This document shows positions 1 through 9,860 of a stretch of DNA of 36,604 nucleotides, piece by piece. Both the position numbers and the translations under genes were made by a program. Source of the stretch: Candidatus Ventrenecus avicola (GTDB lineage: Bacteria > Bacillota_I > Bacilli_A > RF39 > UBA660); contig DVHP01000017.1 in the NCBI GenBank assembly GCA_018711945.1, positions 1 to 36,604 on the forward strand, in the 5' to 3' direction. The notes below the pieces were generated by a model, which was given only the letters and a program-made list of their open reading frames with translations, did no database searches and was not told where the DNA came from. The first letter of the stretch is position 1; every line of letters begins with the position of its first letter.

Positions 1-3008
<3,008 letters not shown>

Positions 3009-3036
3009 AATAATGCCCCTTAATTTTGATTTACAG

Positions 3037-3065
3037 AAAAAATATAGGTACGGAAGTACACCTAT
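3037..3065 (-). terminator. Hairpin with U-tract between comK and recF
   Basis: On the minus strand ATAGG/CCTAT (3061-3065 with 3044-3048) and TAC/GTA (3056-3058 with 3049-3051) form a stem with a 2-base bulge and a TTCC loop, followed by six T at 3037-3042. An alternative 6-bp stem TAGGTA/TACCTA uses nearly the same bases. It could terminate comK transcripts or act as an attenuator in the recF leader, because a -10-like TATAAT lies just upstream. Confidence 0.4.
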
Positions 3066-3075
3066 ACCTACAATC

Positions 3076-3081
3076 ATTATA
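3076..3081 (-). promoter_or_regulatory. Candidate -10 box upstream of recF
   Basis: A perfect TATAAT lies on the minus strand 14 bases after the comK stop and about 70 bases before the recF ATG. The matching -35 position reads TTTTAA, a weak match, so the promoter is only a candidate. If real, transcription would start just before the 3037-3065 hairpin. Confidence 0.35.
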
Positions 3082-3094
3082 TCACAAAAAAAGC

Positions 3095-3556
3095 TTATTT
3101 AAAACGTTTTTTTGAAGTTTTTCGCCCTCTTAAAGTACTTTCCAATCTTGTAGCTCTAAGAATTTGATTATCGATAATTCCATAAGAATATTTAAGGTAC
3201 ACTTTTTGCTGATTTTCAAATTCGATAACCAAAAAATTATTTTCCATATAGTAATTGTGGATATGTTTTAGACTTATCCACACACTGTCATGATAACGAC
3301 TAGAAGAAGTAGGAAAAAAAATCATTTCTTTCGATTCTTCCACTATAATAGGTGCTTTATAATTTACTCCTATCATATCTTGAGTTCCTTTTCTTCTCCC
3401 ATCCAAAGTACTTCCGAAATAAAGACAACTATCTTCCATAATAGCAGTAGTGCCCTTATTCACATAAAATACACTATCTGTTTCATAAATTTTTGAACAA
3501 TGTTCGTTAATAGGTAATACAGCCATTGTTTCTTCATTAATTTCGTAATTTTCCAA
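3095..3556 (-). CDS. comK: ComK-family competence transcription factor, short form
   Basis: I recognise the ComK family from collinear motifs: YEINEETMAVLP, CSKIYETDSVFYVNKG, SCLYFGSTLDGRRKGT, KAPIIVEESKEMIFFPTSS and WISLKHI. In Bacillus, ComK binds AT-box pairs and switches on the DNA-uptake genes. This protein has 153 residues against about 190 in B. subtilis. The missing part is the C-terminal tail, including the FMLYPK segment through which MecA delivers ComK to ClpCP; here the protein ends RGRKTSKKRFK. The start is a TTG at 3556, with an AGGGGGG ribosome site 6 bases upstream. It lies between dnaN and recF, where yaaA normally sits, and a strong dnaN terminator separates it from dnaN. 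It should therefore have its own promoter, but I see no convincing one in the 64-base gap. Whether it controls competence here is inference. Confidence 0.85.
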   Translation of the reverse strand: MENYEINEETMAVLPINEHCSKIYETDSVFYVNKGTTAIMEDSCLYFGSTLDGRRKGTQDMIGVNYKAPIIVEESKEMIFFPTSSSRYHDSVWISLKHIHNYYMENNFLVIEFENQQKVYLKYSYGIIDNQILRATRLESTLRGRKTSKKRFK

Positions 3557-3620
3557 ACAAATCCCCCCTAAATAATGAAAATTGACTATAGAATAACATA
3601 GAAAACTAGAAAAAAATGTC

Positions 3621-3645
3621 GAAAAAAAATAGCTTTTCAGCTATT
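3621..3645 (-). terminator. Rho-independent terminator of dnaN
   Basis: On the minus strand the stem AATAGCT/AGCTATT (3639-3645 with 3628-3634) has a GAAA tetraloop and is followed by a T-run at 3622-3628. The 5' arm overlaps the dnaN stop codon (3644-3646). It separates dnaA-dnaN transcription from comK. Confidence 0.85.
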
Positions 3646-4762
3646 AATAAGTTTTAATTGGTAAAATAAGTTGAATTAAAGACTCATCCGTCAAAGACTT
3701 AAGCACAATAGGCTTTACATCATTATTAAGAAGAATCAAAATATCTTCATCTTTAATTGTTTTTAAAGCATCCATCATATATTTTGCACTGAAAGAAATA
3801 TCAATATTAGACTTTTCATCAGTATCAATAGAAACTCTTTCTTCAGTTTTACCAATTTCAGAAGCATAAGAATTAATAATCATTTCTTTGTTTTCAACTT
3901 TCATCTTAATAATATTCTTATCTTTTCCTTGCGTAAGAAGGGCTGCTCTATCAACGGCTCCCATAAATTCACTTTTCTTAGTTTGTACTATAATTTCAAA
4001 TTCTGTTGGAATTAAATTTGAAGTATTTGGATAACTTCCTGACAAAATATTTGTTTGAAACTTCAAGTTCTTATATTCAAATAAGACACGATTATTAAAT
4101 ACATTGATAGAAACAATATCATCATCTACTAAAATATGTTCTAATTCAATAATATTCTTTCCTGGAATAACAATATTAACATCCTCTTGAACAGGTTGAT
4201 CTAACTTAATATTTTTCTTAGCCAAACGATAAGAGTCAGTCGCGATAACTTCTAAATAATCTCCATTAATTTTAATATTTAAGCCAGTTAAAATAGGTCT
4301 CAATTCTTGATTAGAAATCGCAAAACTAGTTTGATTAATAAGTTCTTTTAAAACATCTCCTTTAATAGTAATAGGGTCTTTATGACTTAAAAGCTTAATA
4401 CTAGGATATTCACTAGGATCTAAACAATTTAAATTATATTGATTAAAATCAGAATAAATCTTAATCTTTAAACTATCTTGCATTTCAAATTGAATAACAT
4501 CACTAGGCATCTTTCTAATAATATCTAAAATATACTTACTACTAATAATAATAGTCCCAGTACTTTCAATATTCTTAATAAGTTTACTATCTATAAAAGA
4601 CTCAATAGTAAGCTCACTATCACTAGCCATTAATGTTAAACCCTCTTCTTTTAATTCAAATTTAATACCATTTAATACTGGTATAACATTTTTTGTACTA
4701 ATTCCTCTAACAACATTATTTAAATTTTCTAATAATATACTTTTATCAATTGCAAATTTCAT
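3644..4762 (-). CDS. dnaN: DNA polymerase III beta sliding clamp
   Basis: This is the ring-shaped processivity clamp of the replicative polymerase. The 372-residue protein begins MKFAIDKSILLENLNNVVRG and carries the clamp's three similar domains; ISTKNVIPVLNGIKFEL and RPILTGLNIKI are the conserved openings of the first and second. The C-terminus ends LIQLILPIKTY, close to the usual LIxPxR/KxY clamp ending that contributes to the partner-binding pocket. The ATG at 4762 is preceded by AGAGGG. It lies downstream of dnaA across a 152-base spacer that contains part of the origin, and it ends in its own terminator. Confidence 0.97.
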   Translation of the reverse strand: MKFAIDKSILLENLNNVVRGISTKNVIPVLNGIKFELKEEGLTLMASDSELTIESFIDSKLIKNIESTGTIIISSKYILDIIRKMPSDVIQFEMQDSLKIKIYSDFNQYNLNCLDPSEYPSIKLLSHKDPITIKGDVLKELINQTSFAISNQELRPILTGLNIKINGDYLEVIATDSYRLAKKNIKLDQPVQEDVNIVIPGKNIIELEHILVDDDIVSINVFNNRVLFEYKNLKFQTNILSGSYPNTSNLIPTEFEIIVQTKKSEFMGAVDRAALLTQGKDKNIIKMKVENKEMIINSYASEIGKTEERVSIDTDEKSNIDISFSAKYMMDALKTIKDEDILILLNNDVKPIVLKSLTDESLIQLILPIKTY

Positions 4763-4914
4763 AATTCTACCCTCTTTCTTTATTATTTATATATATTATT
4801 AATATTATTAATACGGTGGATAATGTGGATAACTTTGAATATTCCTTATAAATACTACATCCATTGTCGAATTTTGTCGTGGATAACTATTCACATTTCA
4901 AAAAGTTACGCACA
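4763..4914. other. oriC, dnaA-dnaN spacer: AT-rich unwinding element and DnaA boxes
   Basis: An almost pure A/T tract (about 4780-4812, runs of ATT/AAT triplets) abuts two head-to-tail minus-strand DnaA boxes, TTATCCACC (4815-4823) and TTATCCACA (4824-4832). A third box, TTATCCACG, lies at 4878-4886. Boxes followed directly by an AT-only stretch are the arrangement of the B. subtilis unwinding region between dnaA and dnaN. The repeated A/T triplets after the boxes resemble degenerate DnaA-trios, which is inference. I see no clear separate dnaN promoter here. Confidence 0.8.
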
Positions 4915-6306
4915 TTACATCTTATTTTGTATCTCTTTAATCTGATTTGCTACCATAGGATTCTCCTTAATATCCATAGCTATTTTATCACAAGCGTGGA
5001 TAACTGTCGAATGGTCTCGTCCACCAAACTCAAGCCCTATTCGATTTAAGTTTTCCTCCGTAAGTTGTCGTGATAAATACATCGCAATTTGTCTTGGATA
5101 AGCAATATTAGCACTTCTTCTCTTTCCTTTTAAGTCATCTACCGTAATTTTAAAGTAATCCGCTACTGCTTTTTGAATTCCCTCAATACTATTAGTTTTA
5201 TAGATATTGTGATTAACGTAATCCCCAAGTGCTTCAATTGCAAAATTTAAGTCGACTTTCTCTGGAACAATCATTGCTGTATAGGCCATTAGCCGGTTCA
5301 GTGCTCCTTCTAAAAATCGAACATCATTTTGACAATTATTCGCGATATATTCAATAACATTTTCATCAATTCTCGTCGAAATTGTCATATTTTTAAGCTT
5401 AGCTCTGATAATTTTACATCGCAAATCAAAGTCCGGTGGATAAATATCTACAGGAAGTCCCCACATAAATCGACTTCTAAGCCTTTCTTCTAACAATTTC
5501 AAGTCATCAGGACTCCGATCAGAACTAATAATAATCTGTTTATTTGCTTGATGTAAGGCATTGAAAGTGTGGAAAAATTCTTGCTGAGTCTTTTCAGCAC
5601 CGACAAGATACTGAATATCATCAATAATTAATACGTCTACTTCCCTATATTTCTTTTTAAAATTAGCCGCACTTTGAATATTATTCTTATTATCACTATT
5701 TATAATGTTGATGTATTCATCTTTGAACATTTCACTTGTTGTGTATAACACCTTTTTTTTCGAGTGTTCTACTATATAATTGCCTATTGCATGCATTAAA
5801 TGAGTTTTTCCTAGTCCACTCTTTCCGTAGATAAATAAAGGGTTATGCACTTTTCCCGGTTGCTCCGCAACAATCATTCCAGCCGTTTTAGCGAGTCGAT
5901 TAGAATCCCCTACTACATAGTTATTAAAGTTTAATTCAGGAATTAAATTCGTTTCCCATTCTTCATAAGTAGTCTCTACATTATCTACATAAGTAGGAAT
6001 TGGAGAAAAGTTATCCACATTATCCACATTTTTCTGAACTTCTAATAAATCATCATCAATTTCCTCTTTTAATAAAAATTCAAATTCATAATTATGATTA
6101 GATACTTTATAAAAAGCATCATCAATTAAATTATAATAATTAGTTGTAAGAATACGTTTATGTATTTCCATTGGAACTTGAATATATACTTTATTATCTT
6201 TAATCTTAATAAGCTTTAAATCATTAAACCAAGCATGAAAAGAAGCGGAATTTACTTCTGGATAAATTTCATTTAATACCGATTGCCAAAGATCTTTTTC
6301 ATCCAT
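4915..6306 (-). CDS. dnaA: Chromosomal replication initiator DnaA
   Basis: DnaA is the AAA+ initiator that binds DnaA boxes and melts the origin. The 463-residue protein has domain I (MDEKDLWQSVLNEI...), a short domain II linker (about 85-125), an ATPase core with Walker A GKSGLGKT (161-168) and Walker B VLIIDDIQYL (225-234), and the domain IV DNA-binding motif GGRDHSTVIHACDKI. The frame is open 22 codons further upstream, but family alignment and GGGGTGG before the ATG at 6306 favour this start. The linker contains NVDNVDN, whose codons create two perfect DnaA boxes inside the gene. The promoter at 6338-6366 has a DnaA-like box next to it, which fits autoregulation. Confidence 0.97.
   Translation of the reverse strand: MDEKDLWQSVLNEIYPEVNSASFHAWFNDLKLIKIKDNKVYIQVPMEIHKRILTTNYYNLIDDAFYKVSNHNYEFEFLLKEEIDDDLLEVQKNVDNVDNFSPIPTYVDNVETTYEEWETNLIPELNFNNYVVGDSNRLAKTAGMIVAEQPGKVHNPLFIYGKSGLGKTHLMHAIGNYIVEHSKKKVLYTTSEMFKDEYINIINSDNKNNIQSAANFKKKYREVDVLIIDDIQYLVGAEKTQQEFFHTFNALHQANKQIIISSDRSPDDLKLLEERLRSRFMWGLPVDIYPPDFDLRCKIIRAKLKNMTISTRIDENVIEYIANNCQNDVRFLEGALNRLMAYTAMIVPEKVDLNFAIEALGDYVNHNIYKTNSIEGIQKAVADYFKITVDDLKGKRRSANIAYPRQIAMYLSRQLTEENLNRIGLEFGGRDHSTVIHACDKIAMDIKENPMVANQIKEIQNKM
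6011..6028 (+). other. Two perfect DnaA boxes inside the dnaA coding region
   Basis: Two abutting copies of TTATCCACA (6011-6019 and 6020-6028, plus-strand reading) lie inside dnaA and encode the VDN-VDN repeat of the linker on the minus strand. A third VDN nearby gives TTATCTACA, one mismatch from consensus. They may extend the origin cluster or titrate DnaA. Confidence 0.7.
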
Positions 6307-6634
6307 TAAACCACCCCGCTTCACATTTATCAACATTATTCTACACTTTTTTCTCTCTCTTTCCAAGCACAAATTACCAAAACTTCACTTTTCCACAACT
6401 TATCAACATTACAACCCAGCATAAAACCTACAAAAAAAGCAGTTATCCACATTATCCACAAATTTTTATTCACATCGAAGTGTATAAGTGAAAACTGTGT
6501 ATAAAAATTATCCACATGATGTGAATATGTGTATAAATCTCAAAATATGTCGATAAAATAAGGAAAAATAAAAGAAACAAAATGTGAATAGTTATAAACA
6601 ATAAGAATTTAACTGTCCAGATTTCAAGAAAAGA
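6307..6634. other. oriC, dnaA upstream region with DnaA-box cluster
   Basis: No gene lies between dnaA and rpmH. The region holds many DnaA boxes. On the plus strand are TTATCCACA at 6443-6451, 6452-6460 and 6508-6516. On the minus strand TTATACACA is at 6496-6504 and 6528-6536, and TTATACACT is at 6479-6487. One-mismatch copies are TTATCAACA (6327-6335, 6400-6408) and TTTTCCACA (6389-6397). The density and placement match the incA/incB part of the B. subtilis origin. The divergent dnaA and rpmH promoters flank the cluster. Confidence 0.85.
6338..6366 (-). promoter_or_regulatory. Putative dnaA promoter
   Basis: On the minus strand TTGGAA (6361-6366) and TAGAAT (6338-6343) are separated by 17 bases, about 30 bases before the dnaA ATG. 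A DnaA-like box (6327-6335) covers the expected start of transcription, so DnaA could repress its own gene. Confidence 0.6.
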
Positions 6635-6664
6635 TTGACTTTTATAAATATTTAATATTATAAT
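6635..6664 (+). promoter_or_regulatory. Promoter of rpmH
   Basis: TTGACT (6635-6640) and TATAAT (6659-6664) are separated by 18 bases, and the rpmH ATG follows 29 bases later. It is a strong vegetative-type promoter directed away from the origin. Confidence 0.75.
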
Positions 6665-6693
6665 AAGGGAGCTTTAAACGAAGGAGGGATACT

Positions 6694-6819
6694 ATGAAAG
6701 TCGGAACTTATCAACCTAATAAGAGAAAAAGAGCAAAGAAACATGGCTTTTTTGCTCGTAAAGAGTCCAATATTTTAAAAAGTAGAAGAAAAAAAGGTCG
6801 TAAAAGACTTTGCAGTTAA
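6694..6819 (+). CDS. rpmH: 50S ribosomal protein L34
   Basis: L34 is a small, very basic large-subunit protein. The 41-codon gene encodes TYQPNKRKRAKKHGFFAR near the start and RRKKGRKRL at the end, the two family hallmarks. It is a few residues shorter than the usual 44 and has an extra VG after MK. The ATG at 6694 follows a strong AAGGAGG site. It lies in its usual place next to the origin, upstream of rnpA, and ends in a terminator that would make it more abundant than the downstream genes. Confidence 0.95.
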   Translation: MKVGTYQPNKRKRAKKHGFFARKESNILKSRRKKGRKRLCS

Positions 6820-6823
6820 AAAA

Positions 6824-6848
6824 CCACATCTTTTATGTGGCTTTTTTT
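6824..6848 (+). terminator. Terminator between rpmH and rnpA
   Basis: The stem CCACAT/ATGTGG (6824-6829 with 6835-6840), with a 5-base loop, is followed by a run of T at 6842-6848. It probably lets only part of the transcription continue into rnpA-yidC-jag. Confidence 0.8.
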
Positions 6849-6870
6849 CATTTATGAAAGGAGTTAATCC

Positions 6871-7215
6871 ATGAAAAGAACAGAAATGATTAAACCTCAT
6901 CAAGAATTTTCCGAAATTATCCGAAATGAAAGATATTTAAAAAATAAAAACTTTTCTGTATATATAAGGAAAGGAAAATATAGTTATCCACATTTTGGAA
7001 TAGCAGTTTCAAAAAAATTAGGAAATGCGGTCAATCGAAACAAATTAAAAAGAAGAATGCGGGTTATTTTAGATGAATACAAAAAAGAATTGCCGTTTAA
7101 CGAGGATTATATTATAATAATGAAAGAAAACACAAAAAATCTTTCTTATCAAGAGTTGCAAGAGAGTTTTCGTGATTTAATGAAGAAAAGGAGAAAAAAT
7201 GAAACATCAAAATAA
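6871..7215 (+). CDS. rnpA: Ribonuclease P protein component
   Basis: This is the protein partner of the RNase P ribozyme that trims the 5' ends of tRNAs. The 114-residue protein has the family pattern FGIAVSKKLGNAVNRNKLKR, which includes the RNR motif (about residues 42-61), and an N-terminal region starting MKRTEMIKPHQEFSEI. The ATG at 6871 follows GAAAGGAG. The last 17 bases overlap yidC. The small gene yidD, often found between rnpA and yidC, is absent. A perfect DnaA box (6984-6992) lies inside the gene. Confidence 0.96.
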   Translation: MKRTEMIKPHQEFSEIIRNERYLKNKNFSVYIRKGKYSYPHFGIAVSKKLGNAVNRNKLKRRMRVILDEYKKELPFNEDYIIIMKENTKNLSYQELQESFRDLMKKRRKNETSK

Positions 7216-8269
7216 AATATTAGCAATGATAGTAATCTGCATCATCTTTTTAACAAGTGGCTGCGGAACAAATGATTACTTAAAAGATGAAAATGGCAAT
7301 ATCATTGTCAATGAAGCGACTGGACAAAGTGTACAAAAAGATATATTATGTCAACCAGCAGCAGATTCAGAACTATATAAAATTTACCAAGACCATGCAG
7401 ATCAATTATCTGTCAAAGTAGAAGACTTACCACTTTGTAGTGAATTTAGTCTAACATCAAATGAATACAATGGTTTATGGGAGGCAATATTAGTAAGACC
7501 TCTAGCATTAGTAATTTTAAAGTTTGGTTATTTATTTAATAACTTTGGTATTTCCGTTATGTTTGTTGGTTTATTAATTCGTTTAATCTTATTACCATTC
7601 TCACTAAAAAGTATGAGACAAACAAACAACATGCAAAAAGCCCAACCAGAGATTGCAAGAATTGAAAAGAAATACGAAAATAAAACCGACAGTGATTCGA
7701 TGATGGCAAAGAGCCAAGAAATGATGATGGTTTATCAAAAATATAAAATAAATCCAGTATCAGGTTGCCTAGTTGCATTAATTCAAATTCCTTTATTCTT
7801 TGCCTTTTTATCAGCAATCAATAAAGTGCCTGCCATTTTTGAAGGCAAGCTTTTTGGAATGAATTTAGGAATGACTCCATGGAAGGGACTTGGTCAAGGA
7901 GAATATATCTACATTGTTTTAATCTTCTTAATTGTCGCAACGACGTATCTATCTTTCAAAAACACAATGAAGAATGGTCAAAACAATGAAATGATGAAAC
8001 AAATGAATTTCATGTTTATGTTTGTAATTATCAGTATATCAATCGCATCATTTAGCTTACCAACTGCAATTGCTTTTTACTGGATTGTTGTAAATGGATT
8101 TACTGTCGTGCAAAACTATATAATAAAAAAGATTTTGAGTAAAGAAGAACTCGGAACCAAACCAAAGTCTAAAGAAAAGAAATCAAATAAAAAAGTAATA
8201 GAAGTAAAACACCAAGAAAAGAAAGTTTCAAAAAAGGACTCAAAAGAAAAAAAAGTTAGAAAGAAGTGA
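7199..8269 (+). CDS. yidC: Membrane protein insertase YidC/SpoIIIJ (lipoprotein form)
   Basis: YidC inserts and folds membrane proteins, alone or with SecYEG. The 356-residue protein begins with a lipoprotein signal with lipobox LTSGC (Cys22 would be lipidated), typical of Gram-positive YidC. Five membrane segments follow from about residue 95 to 310. The conserved groove arginine is in GLLIRLILLPF (R128), and NPVSGCLVALIQIPLFFAF is the family core. The C-terminus (about 315-356) is very Lys-rich, as in YidC forms that contact ribosomes. It overlaps rnpA by 17 bases, and jag follows 4 bases later. It may also serve as SpoIIIJ if the organism sporulates. Confidence 0.95.
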   Translation: MKHQNKILAMIVICIIFLTSGCGTNDYLKDENGNIIVNEATGQSVQKDILCQPAADSELYKIYQDHADQLSVKVEDLPLCSEFSLTSNEYNGLWEAILVRPLALVILKFGYLFNNFGISVMFVGLLIRLILLPFSLKSMRQTNNMQKAQPEIARIEKKYENKTDSDSMMAKSQEMMMVYQKYKINPVSGCLVALIQIPLFFAFLSAINKVPAIFEGKLFGMNLGMTPWKGLGQGEYIYIVLIFLIVATTYLSFKNTMKNGQNNEMMKQMNFMFMFVIISISIASFSLPTAIAFYWIVVNGFTVVQNYIIKKILSKEELGTKPKSKEKKSNKKVIEVKHQEKKVSKKDSKEKKVRKK

Positions 8270-8273
8270 TAAT

Positions 8274-8873
8274 ATGCCAGTAGTTACCGAAGCAAAGACT
8301 TTAATTGAAGCCATTGAAAATGCCAAAAATGAATTAAAAACAGAAAAAATCATCTATACAAAAAAAGAAAAAACAAGTGGTAAATTATTTAAATCTACCA
8401 TGTATGAAGTCACAGCAATTTCAGAGATTGAACTTATGGATGAAATGAAAAAATACTTAAAAGAAATCATTGAAAATATGGGCCTTACTGTTCAATTTGA
8501 AAGTTCAAAAAGAGAAGATACCTATGAAATTACTATGTATTCTGATAATAATTCTATCTTAATTGGTAAAAATGGCCAAACATTAAAGGCTTTAGAGACA
8601 ATGGTTCGCGCAAAAATGAATATAGAATGGAATATATCACCGAAAATAGTTTTAGATGTAGAAAACTATAAAGACAAAAGAATCGAACACTTAGAAAGAT
8701 TAGCTATAAGACTTGCCAAAGAAGTTCGAGCAACCAAAGTGGATGCAGTTCTAGATAATATGAATTCCTATGAAAGAAGAATTATTCATAATAAATTATC
8801 TAACTTTAAAGGCGTATCCACGGTAAGTGAAGGCGAAGAACCAAACCGTCATGTAATTATAAAAGCAGAGTAA
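8274..8873 (+). CDS. jag: RNA-binding protein Jag/KhpB
   Basis: Jag (KhpB, EloR) is an RNA-binding protein linked to cell elongation and division in Gram-positive bacteria. The 199-residue protein has a Jag-N domain (about 1-50) that lacks the usual GFLG turn, a KH domain with GKNG (98-101) and an R3H domain with the RxxxH motif in YERRIIHNKL (R168, H172). It is the third gene of the rnpA-yidC-jag unit and starts 4 bases after yidC. The ATG at 8274 has only a weak AGAAGTGAT upstream, consistent with translational coupling. Confidence 0.93.
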   Translation: MPVVTEAKTLIEAIENAKNELKTEKIIYTKKEKTSGKLFKSTMYEVTAISEIELMDEMKKYLKEIIENMGLTVQFESSKREDTYEITMYSDNNSILIGKNGQTLKALETMVRAKMNIEWNISPKIVLDVENYKDKRIEHLERLAIRLAKEVRATKVDAVLDNMNSYERRIIHNKLSNFKGVSTVSEGEEPNRHVIIKAE

Positions 8874-8933
8874 TCTGTTTTTTATTTTCATATAATACAA
8901 ATTGTGATAATATAGACAAACAAAGGAAGTTGA

Positions 8934-9824
8934 GTGACAATGGAAGAACAACTTGCGAAATTAATTTATGATTATACCAAAAAAGAAAAAATAATAGATA
9001 AAGAATTCATAGAATCTTTCGCTGAAATAGTGGTAGATAACTATAACTCAAAGAAATATTTAAACAGTATTGTTTATGATGAAAGTTCGCCGGATAATAC
9101 AATAATGAGTTATACTAATATTAGTAGAAGTATAACAATATACCAACAGAATTTAAATAACGAAATATCCTTTATAATTACCTATTTTTTACACAGTAAT
9201 AATTCATTCCTAATAAAAAATTTATTAATTCTTAAAACATTAATGCATGAATTAATCCACGTTAAACAATATAAAATTTACGACGAGAAGAAAAAAGAAG
9301 AAACAAATACAATTGAAGATGCTGTAACTTTCATATCTTGGAGTATCGTATCAATTACTGATTTAGAAGAATTTCTTATGAATATATTGGGAAAGAAAAA
9401 TACAGTAAATAAAAAACTAACAGAATTAACTCAAAAGAGAATAGATAAATCATATTTATATGCTCCGTTAGAAACAATGGCAGAAATAGATGCCTGCAAA
9501 ATTATGAAAAAAATCTTACATATTCTAAGACTCAATCACCAAGAAGTAGAGTTATTTACATACTTTAATTATGAGATATTAAATAAAGTACTAGAAGTAT
9601 ATGCCAAAACGAACTTTCCATTTCAAAAATTTGTAAATCTTGGTCATTTACAAAAAGCATGGAAACAATCCATTATTTATGATTCAATTAAAAAAGGCTT
9701 AACAAAGGAATGTTTAAATTTGCCACTAGAAGAAAGATGTCGTTATGGTTTTCCAATTACAGAGGAAGAAAAAGAAGAATTACAAAGAAAGATAATTCTA
9801 AGTAGAAAATTGCTGAATTTATAA
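8934..9824 (+). CDS. Putative zinc metallopeptidase-like protein (HExxH), family not recognised
   Basis: I do not recognise the family. The 296-residue protein has no clear signal peptide or membrane segment and looks helical and cytoplasmic. It contains LMHELIHVKQ with a HExxH zinc motif at residues 105-109. About 75 residues later PLETMAEIDACKI offers acidic residues (E184, D186) as a possible third ligand, the usual layout of gluzincin-like peptidases. Activity is inferred from motifs only. A GTG start at 8934 is chosen because AAGGA lies 6 bases before it; an ATG two codons later (8940) is possible. It lies between jag and mnmE, where B. subtilis has no gene, and the mnmE promoter overlaps its 3' end. 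Confidence 0.7.
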   Translation: MTMEEQLAKLIYDYTKKEKIIDKEFIESFAEIVVDNYNSKKYLNSIVYDESSPDNTIMSYTNISRSITIYQQNLNNEISFIITYFLHSNNSFLIKNLLILKTLMHELIHVKQYKIYDEKKKEETNTIEDAVTFISWSIVSITDLEEFLMNILGKKNTVNKKLTELTQKRIDKSYLYAPLETMAEIDACKIMKKILHILRLNHQEVELFTYFNYEILNKVLEVYAKTNFPFQKFVNLGHLQKAWKQSIIYDSIKKGLTKECLNLPLEERCRYGFPITEEEKEELQRKIILSRKLLNL

Positions 9825-9838
9825 AATAATGGTATAAT
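9810..9838 (+). promoter_or_regulatory. Promoter of the mnmE operon
   Basis: TTGCTG (9810-9815) and TATAAT (9833-9838) are separated by 17 bases, 22 bases before the mnmE ATG. The -35 box lies inside the end of the preceding gene. Confidence 0.7.
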
Positions 9839-9860
9839 ACCCGCGAATGGAAGTGGTAAT

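Noticed and set aside
3009-3077. Upstream extension of recF by 23 codons
   Set aside because: It encodes hydrophobic non-RecF sequence, crosses the hairpin and -10 element, and has no ribosome site; the ATG at 3008 has AAGGGG.
5849-5870. Noc-binding-site-like TTTTCCCGG inside dnaA
   Set aside because: Only half of the palindromic Noc site is present; no full Noc site or parS was found in the window.
6307-6372. Upstream extension of dnaA by 22 codons
   Set aside because: It runs through the likely dnaA promoter and a DnaA box; the conserved start MDEKDLWQSVL with GGGGTGG before it is preferred.
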